Below are positions 57,765-64,000 of a stretch of DNA of 64,000 bases, in pieces (position 1 is the stretch's first letter; each line of letters starts with the position of its first letter). The stretch is from Xanthomonas hortorum (GTDB lineage: Bacteria > Pseudomonadota > Gammaproteobacteria > Xanthomonadales > Xanthomonadaceae): contig NZ_CP101417.1 in NCBI RefSeq assembly GCF_024339125.1, forward strand, positions 3,421,001 through 3,485,000, written 5' to 3'. Both the position numbers and the translations under genes were made by a program. The notes below the pieces were generated by a model. The model was not told the origin of the DNA. It was given only the letters and a program-made list of their open reading frames with translations, and searched no databases.

Positions 57765-58784
57765 TTACCGCACAGCAAGCCACAGCAACAGCAAGAACAT
57801 GCATGCTCCTGCGACAGCAGCGAACATCTTCCATTGTCGGAGTTCGGCTTTTAAGCTCTGGCTATCCAGCTTGCTTTGCTGCAATAGCTCTCCCAAGTGG
57901 CGGCGGGTCTCATCGAGCTCCGATTCTCTCCGATCCAACTTGCTTGCGAGCTGAATCAGCTTGTCTTCGGCATCGCTTGCTTCTGTTCGTGCGTCTTCTG
58001 CCTCTTGAGCTGCATCCAGGCAATCTCGCAGTCGGTGGCCGAAATCGCTGGGCGTGAGGAAAACGTCGTCGGCGTGCTTGTCCAGCAACAGCACGTCGTT
58101 GGCATGGCCCAGCGCGGCATAGAAGGGCAGGCCTGTTTCGATCAGGGCACGGGTAACGTTGCGTGAGTCACCAATGGTCTCTAGTCGCTCGCCACCCCCT
58201 CGCGCGATGACCAGTCCTTTCACGCCGGTTGCAGTGAGCTGCTTCAATGCTTCAAGGAACTTGGTTTCATCACCGAAGTTGGCCATCACAAGCGTGTTAT
58301 TGCGAAGCTTCTGCAATCGTGCCGCAGAGCAGATGTCGTCCCAACCGGTCTTGCTCGCAAGGAAGCCAAGCCCAGAAAGGCCGTTTTTCCCGAGGAACTC
58401 CCCAATCGCCACTGGATTGCGTCCTCGATCCGGGATGGGCACCACTGGCTCGCGCGTGACCGTGAGCCAGGGGCCCTCCACGCGCCCCTGGAGCTCTACG
58501 GACATTTTTCTGTTCACCGTCAACACGCCTGCAATGATGATCGGGGCGTCGTCTTGAGGTTGCTCGTCCACGGGAATCCTGAAGCTCAACTCGGTGCCGG
58601 GATAAGGCTCAAAAACCCCGTAGCAGAAGTGTTTCCATGGCATGAGTTTCTTGGCTCTCCCGGCTACCCGGATTGGTAGCTTCCAGCCCTCCAGGCGCGC
58701 AAGAGGCAACACCTGGTCAGCGGTGATCCAAGGCGTGTTGGCGTCGGTGGCTGCTGAGTCGAGATTGCGGCTTGCTTGGGACAT
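57765..58784 (-). CDS. Exonuclease VII large-subunit-like protein with C-terminal membrane anchor
   Basis: 339 residues. An OB-fold-like N-terminus (about 30-110) is followed by a XseA-type catalytic region: IARGGGERLETIGDSRNV (193-210), then ALGHANDVLLLDKHADDVFLTPSDFGHRL (224-252). His227 and Asp230 keep the HxxD spacing of XseA's GHETD, and the Arg of RGGG is present. Then a coiled coil about 255-315 and a single C-terminal transmembrane helix (FAAVAGACMFLLLLWLAV). True XseA is longer and lacks the anchor, and no xseB is nearby. It is probably a membrane-tethered nuclease relative, maybe a defence effector. It is divergent from the effector-immunity pair. Confidence 0.78.
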   Translation of the reverse strand: MSQASRNLDSAATDANTPWITADQVLPLARLEGWKLPIRVAGRAKKLMPWKHFCYGVFEPYPGTELSFRIPVDEQPQDDAPIIIAGVLTVNRKMSVELQGRVEGPWLTVTREPVVPIPDRGRNPVAIGEFLGKNGLSGLGFLASKTGWDDICSAARLQKLRNNTLVMANFGDETKFLEALKQLTATGVKGLVIARGGGERLETIGDSRNVTRALIETGLPFYAALGHANDVLLLDKHADDVFLTPSDFGHRLRDCLDAAQEAEDARTEASDAEDKLIQLASKLDRRESELDETRRHLGELLQQSKLDSQSLKAELRQWKMFAAVAGACMFLLLLWLAVR

Positions 58785-58968
58785 GAGCGCATCAATGGAA
58801 GCATTTCACTCAATGTAGCCCAGCGATCGAAACGTGGCCCACGAGCGCCTCGCTATACCGGGAGATTTGTCACACAACCATGGGGTGCGTCCGACAATTC
58901 TCACGTTTGACCTGCTGGGCCACTGTGCGGATAGACTGAGCCTCCCAACTCTTCGTATGAGCTGGCTT

Positions 58969-59691
58969 ATGGACTTCAGTCGCAACGGACGCCCCCTCTC
59001 CTGTGCCTTGGCCATGACATTGGCCGCAGGGGTTTTGACTTCGGGACTGGTGGCGTGCGCTCAACCTTCGGCCTTGCCCCAGGAGACCACTGTGCCAACA
59101 CCCCCAAGCCAGGCCGCGATTGAGGCCGAGCAAAACAAAGCTGCCGCGGCATCCGATCTCGCGGCGGACGCTGCGGCAAAGGCCACGCCTCGGCTTGTCG
59201 ATGTGGACGCTTACCCCGAGTTGCAGGCGGGTCCCGCGTTGACCGCCACTACGTTGATTAATGCCATGTCTCAGTTGGCGCAGGCTCTCCGATCCCAAGC
59301 CGACACGGCTCCAGGAGCTGTTGAGCAGGCCGTGGGGTTGAAGTTGCCTCCTGATGGCAAGGGGCGGCGCTATGGGGTCAAGGGTGCATTAGGGCAGGGT
59401 GGCTACGAGTTGGCGGTCTGGAAGCCTTACGCCAAGCACCCTGGGCACTTGATAGAAGTGTCGGTCAGCCCGCCTAGTTCATGCGAACTCACCATGGACG
59501 CGGTGCAAGCCCAGTTGGTGTCGGCGGGCTTTCGAATGACCAAGCCGGGTTTTGGTGACGACCACCGGATCATGTTCGACAAGCAGGCCGGTCAAAACCT
59601 TGGTGTCTACATCGCCGTTAAGACAGACAACCGCAACGATCCGCACTGTGTTTCGAGAGTGACCTTCGAGTTGGAGCCAATCGATGGTTGA
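58969..59691 (+). CDS. Lipoprotein, predicted immunity protein of the adjacent effector (X-Tfi-like)
   Basis: About 240 residues. The signal peptide ends in GLVACAQPS, a lipobox, giving a periplasm-facing lipoprotein. An Ala/Asp-rich linker is followed by a compact domain (about 80-240) without known motif. It overlaps the effector's ATG by 8 bases. X-T4SS effectors are regularly encoded with a lipoprotein immunity gene just upstream, which is the basis for the call. An ATG at 58957 is an alternative start. Confidence 0.7.
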   Translation: MDFSRNGRPLSCALAMTLAAGVLTSGLVACAQPSALPQETTVPTPPSQAAIEAEQNKAAAASDLAADAAAKATPRLVDVDAYPELQAGPALTATTLINAMSQLAQALRSQADTAPGAVEQAVGLKLPPDGKGRRYGVKGALGQGGYELAVWKPYAKHPGHLIEVSVSPPSSCELTMDAVQAQLVSAGFRMTKPGFGDDHRIMFDKQAGQNLGVYIAVKTDNRNDPHCVSRVTFELEPIDG

Positions 59692-61102
59692 TCCACGTGT
59701 CGAGCAGCTGCTCAACGAGGTAGAGAAGCAGTCCGGGTTGCCGCCTTCGGCTGCTCGGGACTTTCGCGAGGCCGTCGAAACCTCTCCCTATCTTGCGTCT
59801 GCGATGGCGCAAGCCATCGAGAGCGGCAGCTTGCGTCACCTGTCGGTGTCAAACCGGCCGAACGAGGGCGGGCACTACGACGCGAGCACGGGCACGGTCA
59901 ATGTCAGCGTGGATATATTCCAGAGGACCAAGCAATCGGATCGCGTGGATTTGCTGACGGGTGTGTTGGGTCACGAGACCGGGCATGCGTTGATGGCCAA
60001 GTCGGCTGAGCAATCGCGATACAAGCTCGCCTACGGCATCGACCAAGCCCTGAAAGAGGGAGCCCAATACGGTGAGCCGGTGGTGGATGTCACTCCTATA
60101 GCCAAGGAATATCTTGCCTCCGCTCGCCGGGACGAGGGCCTGGCAGAGTTGATGAGCATGAACTCTGTGGCGAGCCGGGTTGTCACGACCACCGGCGAAG
60201 TCAACCAAAAAGACCTGCTTCGTCGGCTGGACCCCACGACCGCTTGCGTCACCAACGAGCAATTGGAGCCCGGCGTCCGGCTGGATGAGCACGGGTTGCA
60301 GCTTACGCAGGGTCGTATTGCGAGTCCTGCCGTGGAGGCGGTGGCCGAGTGCCATTTTGACAAGGGCGGCAGCACCTTGGGGCACAAGGGCACGTCGGTC
60401 TATCAGGCCTACTACACGGCTTACGCCATCGGTGCTGGCGCCGAAATCTGGAAAGATCGTGCGAATGTCACGGCGCAGCCGATGCCTAAGTTGGGCTACA
60501 ACCTGCAGGAGCTGGGGGTGAGTGCCCAGCAAGCCGAAGATGCGGGTATTGACCTGGGCGGGGTGGGCAAGACGTTCGGGTTTGCGGATACCTCCCAGGG
60601 ACAAGTGCGTCAAGTGGAGGTGCGTCAGCTAGGCGCAGGCAACAGCAATCGCCCTGAGTTGAAGGCAAACAATGATGTCCAGCCGCAGCTGATTCTGGCC
60701 GATAACCCGGCGCACGCCGACCATCAGACTTATGCCCGCATTCACGACTGGGTCAAAGGCACGGGCAATTGGAACGACGAGGAGAGCCGCAACGTGTCGG
60801 CGTCGCTCTACAAGCAGCAAGCCGAAGACTCGCTGTTGCAACGGGTGGACCGGGTGACGGGAGGCTTGGGGGACAATGGCGCGCAGAATGTCTTCGCGGT
60901 CTATGCGCCCTTTGGGGACAAAGGACCGTTCTTCCATGCTCACGTAGATGGGCGCGAGGCCTCTCAGCAGCCGGCTCAGCAGAATCTGCAGCAGGCGGAG
61001 GTCATCAAGCAAGACCAAGTGCGGCAGCAGCAGATGGAGCAGACTCAGCAGCAAACAGCCCAGCAGGAGCAGGGGCCGCGGATGACGATGGGTGGTCCAT
61101 GA
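59684..61102 (+). CDS. X-T4SS toxin effector: HExxH metallopeptidase-like domain plus C-terminal XVIPCD-like region
   Basis: 472 residues. The N-terminal half holds LGHETGHALMAKSAEQ, a zinc-binding HExxH at residues 97-101, and ARRDEGLAELMSMNSV about 50 residues later that could supply the third ligand (Glu151 or Glu155). The C-terminal ~135 residues, 'LADNPAHADHQTYARIHDWVKG', then 'QAEDSLLQRVDRVTGG', 'NVFAVYAPFGDKGPFFHAHV' and a Gln-rich tail, follow the XVIPCD pattern that directs Xanthomonas effectors to VirD4 for secretion into rival bacteria. A peptidoglycan or periplasmic-protein target is likely. The lipoprotein at 58969 would protect the producer. Confidence 0.8.
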   Translation: MVDPRVEQLLNEVEKQSGLPPSAARDFREAVETSPYLASAMAQAIESGSLRHLSVSNRPNEGGHYDASTGTVNVSVDIFQRTKQSDRVDLLTGVLGHETGHALMAKSAEQSRYKLAYGIDQALKEGAQYGEPVVDVTPIAKEYLASARRDEGLAELMSMNSVASRVVTTTGEVNQKDLLRRLDPTTACVTNEQLEPGVRLDEHGLQLTQGRIASPAVEAVAECHFDKGGSTLGHKGTSVYQAYYTAYAIGAGAEIWKDRANVTAQPMPKLGYNLQELGVSAQQAEDAGIDLGGVGKTFGFADTSQGQVRQVEVRQLGAGNSNRPELKANNDVQPQLILADNPAHADHQTYARIHDWVKGTGNWNDEESRNVSASLYKQQAEDSLLQRVDRVTGGLGDNGAQNVFAVYAPFGDKGPFFHAHVDGREASQQPAQQNLQQAEVIKQDQVRQQQMEQTQQQTAQQEQGPRMTMGGP

Positions 61103-61152
61103 TGGTTTTGTTAGTATTTTTTTGATGCGCTGGCGGGCTTGCAAGGAATAGC

Positions 61153-62961
61153 ATGGCCTTGCAGCCAGTGGAATGGACTCAGGGGGAAGGTATGTGGTCT
61201 GACATCGAGACAAAGCGTGATTACCTCAACTACCTCGAATTAGCGGAGGTTGTATCGGAGGTGTTGCTCAATCCCAGCATGCGGCCAGTCTCGGTCGGGG
61301 TATTCGGAACCTGGGGAACTGGTAAGTCCAGCCTGCTGAATCTCATAGAGGGGCGCCTGCAGGATGATGCAAAAGATGAAGTGATCATCGTCCGGTTCGA
61401 TGCCTGGCTCTATCAGGGCTACGACGATGCACGCGCAGCACTAATGGATGTCATCGCGCGCCGGTTGTATGAGGCGGCAAAGAAAGATGATGGACTGTTA
61501 GGGATTGCTAAAAGCTTGCTGGCGCGTGTGAACACCATGCGCACCCTCGGGCTAGGGATCGAAGTCGTTGCCGCCCTGCATGGTGTGCCATTGATGGGAG
61601 TTGGCTCCAAAGCAGTGGCAGGCCTTGGAAAGTTGTTCGCGGGAACCCCCGAGGCTGAAGACACTCAAGCGGCGGCGGACGGAGTTAAGGCTTTGGCTGG
61701 ATTGGTGGATCCAGTAAAGGGGAAAAGCCCGCCTGAACATGTCGACGCATTTCGTGAAGAGTTCCAGAGGCTGCTGGTCGGTTTGGACAAGACGCTGGTG
61801 GTCTTTGTCGACAATCTGGACCGTTGCCTGCCAGAGCAGACAATTCATACGCTTGAAGCGTTGCGACTATTCCTCTTCATGGAGCAATCCGCATTTGTTG
61901 TAGCAGCCGATGAGGACATGGTTCGTCACTCGGTGAGTCAGCATTTCGATGGCGCCAACGAGCGGCATGTAACGGATTATTTGGATAAGCTCATCCAAAT
62001 TCCAGTGCGAGTTCCGAGGCTGGGCGTCACCGAAATTCGCGCATATCTCTTCATGCTCTTTGCTGAAGCCGGTGAGGTGAATCAAGCCAAGTTGGACGGA
62101 CTTCGAAATGCCCTCGAAAAAAATCTGCGCGCCAGCTGGAAAGAACCGCCGATAACGGTAGAGGCAGCTTCAAAGCTAGCGGGGGGCGGTGACGATGTAA
62201 GAATGAGTTTTGATATAGCAGAACGCATGTCTGCGCTCCTAGCGAAATCAACATTCGTCGAGGGAAATCCGAGAATTGTCAAAAGGCTTCTCAATGTTGT
62301 GCGTTTGCGCGCCCGCATTGCGGCAAGGCGCGTTATGCCAGTGGACGAGGCCATGGTCGCCAAGTTTGCTCTATTCGAACGTTGCGTCGACCCTGTGGCC
62401 GTTAGAAAGCTCTATGCACTTATCAATGAAGCCGCTCAAGGAAAGCCTGAGCTCATCGCTACCTTGGAAAGGCTTTCTGACGACCCCAAGAAGTTCGAAG
62501 AGGCGTGTCCAGTAGAATGGAAGAAGAGTGCGGATTTCTTACACGATTGGCTTGGGTTAAAGCCTGCCTTGAGTGGCCTTGATTTGAGGCCATTGGTGTA
62601 TCTCAGTAAGGAAACAGCCGTGCTGCGCTCCGTTGCCGGTGACATGTCTCAGTCGTCGGCTGAAGCGGTTCTGCGCTTGGCCAATGTGAAGACACTTTCG
62701 TCACCTGCTGCCGCGATGGCAATCGCTGGCATTGCTTCAGGTGAGCATGGGGCCGTAATGCGTGAGCTACTCGCTTCTCTCAGAGGACACGCAGACTGGA
62801 GTGATCGTCCTGATGCGATAAATGGTGCGGTGCTGCTCGCTGGTGCAGATGAAGAAGCCGGTCGGCAGCTTGGCGCATTTTTAGCTGGCCTGCCCGGTAA
62901 GAAGTCACCATGGTTGAAGGCGCTTTTAAGTGATAAGGCATGGGCTAAGGGAGTAGCATAA
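61153..62961 (+). CDS. qatA: QatA: KAP-family P-loop NTPase of the Qat anti-phage system
   Basis: 602 residues. KAP NTPase with Walker A VFGTWGTGKSSLLN (50-63) and Walker B LVVFVDNLDRCLPEQT (215-230), then a long helical C-terminal part. AAGGA sits six bases before the ATG. The gene abuts qatB directly (TAA then ATG), and qatC follows by ATGA overlap. The order matches the QatABCD defence system reported by Gao et al. 2020. Confidence 0.9.
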   Translation: MALQPVEWTQGEGMWSDIETKRDYLNYLELAEVVSEVLLNPSMRPVSVGVFGTWGTGKSSLLNLIEGRLQDDAKDEVIIVRFDAWLYQGYDDARAALMDVIARRLYEAAKKDDGLLGIAKSLLARVNTMRTLGLGIEVVAALHGVPLMGVGSKAVAGLGKLFAGTPEAEDTQAAADGVKALAGLVDPVKGKSPPEHVDAFREEFQRLLVGLDKTLVVFVDNLDRCLPEQTIHTLEALRLFLFMEQSAFVVAADEDMVRHSVSQHFDGANERHVTDYLDKLIQIPVRVPRLGVTEIRAYLFMLFAEAGEVNQAKLDGLRNALEKNLRASWKEPPITVEAASKLAGGGDDVRMSFDIAERMSALLAKSTFVEGNPRIVKRLLNVVRLRARIAARRVMPVDEAMVAKFALFERCVDPVAVRKLYALINEAAQGKPELIATLERLSDDPKKFEEACPVEWKKSADFLHDWLGLKPALSGLDLRPLVYLSKETAVLRSVAGDMSQSSAEAVLRLANVKTLSSPAAAMAIAGIASGEHGAVMRELLASLRGHADWSDRPDAINGAVLLAGADEEAGRQLGAFLAGLPGKKSPWLKALLSDKAWAKGVA

Positions 62962-63717
62962 ATGGGAACATCAACATCGAGCAGGGGGGCGAGTAACCGC
63001 AGCCCCCTTGTTCCGCCGTGGGCGGATGTAGACGGGCAAGGTCCCGGGCCGGATCCTGAGGAGAACCGCTTCAAGTCGTTTCGGACGCACCTTGGTAAGT
63101 TTGTGGCGAGCGGTGATGGGCAGCAACTGAGTAAGGCACTCCACAGCTACGCTCGCTCTTCTACTGGAGGCTCTGCGGTAGGACCCAGGCGCTTTGGTGC
63201 AGTCGCTCAAACCGGCGCCGGTTTGTTCGGAACGCTAAATCAGCTTCGGACCAACTCGCCAGGAGCACCAGTCAACCTTGCCGCTTTGTCTGGAAGACCA
63301 ACGCGGGAGGTCATCGATGCCTTGGTTGACGCTCTTGTGCCAGAAAATGGCGACGCGGACCGAATCCGGACAGCGCTCAATGAGGCTCTCTCCATCTGTC
63401 TGGATGGGGTGGAGGCCTTCGACTTTGCCAGCATCACAGACGAGATTCTTGTGAACCTTATGGTGACCTATACGGCGCTATCAATTTTTCAAGCAATCGT
63501 CATGGATTCGGACAAAGCTTTTACGAAAGCCGACACTCCCGAGGCCGTTGAGCGAGCGGAAAAAGAACTCATGCAACTGGTTGAGGTTGTTACCGACAAG
63601 CATATGAAGCCCTTACTGTCGGGGAAGATCTCGCAGCTGACCACTGATGAAATGCAGGCTGTCCAAATCGCAGCCATCAAGGAAGTTTGGACGGAGTGGG
63701 AGGACTATCAATCATGA
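62962..63717 (+). CDS. qatB: QatB: Qat anti-phage system protein
   Basis: 251 residues starting MGTSTSSRGASNRSPLVPPW, an N-terminus typical of QatB. Mostly helical, no known catalytic motif; its biochemical role is not settled. It starts right after the qatA stop, and its own stop overlaps the qatC ATG, so the three genes are translationally linked. Confidence 0.88.
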   Translation: MGTSTSSRGASNRSPLVPPWADVDGQGPGPDPEENRFKSFRTHLGKFVASGDGQQLSKALHSYARSSTGGSAVGPRRFGAVAQTGAGLFGTLNQLRTNSPGAPVNLAALSGRPTREVIDALVDALVPENGDADRIRTALNEALSICLDGVEAFDFASITDEILVNLMVTYTALSIFQAIVMDSDKAFTKADTPEAVERAEKELMQLVEVVTDKHMKPLLSGKISQLTTDEMQAVQIAAIKEVWTEWEDYQS

Positions 63718-64000
63718 CTACTGTGGTCGTGCACCCTGATTTGACTAGACTTCCGGCTCCGCAAACCGATGTTATTCCAATCCATTTGTATGGAGGCGTC
63801 CCTAACAAGATGGGGATGGCAGCGATTGGGTTGAGTCTCTACAACCGGCTTACTCGCCTAAAGGCACCTATTGACCCTATTGCGTTCGATTTCCTTTCGC
63901 TATCCATGGCGGTCACCGCTTCAGATACGTTTGTCACTCGGGATGATGCAGCCGACGGGTGGGCGAGGGACATACAGCTGACTGTGGCGCTAGTTGATCC
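63714..64000 (+). CDS. qatC: QatC: QueC-like enzyme of the Qat anti-phage system (partial, runs off the edge)
   Basis: The first 95 codons are in the window: MTTVVVHPDLTRLPAP and 'RDDAADGWARDIQLTV', in line with QatC N-termini. QatC resembles QueC, the 7-cyano-7-deazaguanine synthase. The frame is open to the edge. qatD (TatD-like nuclease) would be expected next, outside the window. Confidence 0.85.
   Translation, partial: MTTVVVHPDLTRLPAPQTDVIPIHLYGGVPNKMGMAAIGLSLYNRLTRLKAPIDPIAFDFLSLSMAVTASDTFVTRDDAADGWARDIQLTVALVD

Noticed and set aside
26668-64000. Second copy of the tRNA-Ser 3' end (attR)
   Set aside because: I looked for the TCGAATCCCACTCTCTCCGC string by eye and did not find it; reading by eye is not exhaustive.

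Overview
The window is a Xanthomonas-type chromosome segment. This rests on protein character, since no database was available: the hut gene order with HutF/HutG, Xanthomonas-style palindromic repeats, and a type IV secretion effector with a C-terminal XVIPCD-like region. Positions 1 to about 26,577 are GC-rich core genome. Positions 26,578 to 64,000 are a lower-GC mosaic island that starts at a tRNA-Ser gene with an adjacent tyrosine integrase and runs off the right edge.

Core part. A PQQ-dependent membrane dehydrogenase (227-2704) and two poorly known envelope genes come first. A complete histidine-utilisation locus follows: hutI-hutH-hutG-hutU on the minus strand, divergent from hutF-hutC, with a TGTA-N2-TACA palindrome between them. 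Together they take histidine to glutamate plus formate by the five-step formimidoylglutamate deiminase route under HutC control. Next come a membrane-anchored Mrr-like protein, two polyhydroxyalkanoate-granule genes, an FHA protein, the periplasmic methionine sulfoxide repair pair msrP/msrQ, the amino-acid run serC-pheA-aroA, two TonB-like proteins, serS and a LysR regulator.

Island part. After the integrase, the island is rich in likely conflict and defence genes. There is a three-gene ABC-three-component system (29,730-33,426) with a DUF3732-type ATPase, a small middle component and a Cap4/DUF4297-like nuclease. There is an XRE regulator, a CHAT-domain protease-like protein and a SIR2-like NADase-like protein (35,266-37,996). 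A two-gene unit encodes a PD-(D/E)xK-like protein (42,599-44,059). There is an ExoVII-large-subunit-like protein with a C-terminal membrane anchor (57,765-58,784). The right edge holds qatA-qatB-qatC (61,153 to edge), a known anti-phage system. A lipoprotein plus HExxH effector pair (58,969-61,102) looks like an X-T4SS effector with its immunity protein.

Mixed in are an IS3-family element with a canonical A_AAA_AAG frameshift site, two further tyrosine recombinases (one lacking key residues) plus a recombinase fragment, two large chemoreceptors, a serine hydrolase between imperfect direct repeats, a GNAT acetyltransferase, a RadC-family protein and several small unknown genes. No CRISPR array, rRNA, or right-hand attachment site was seen.
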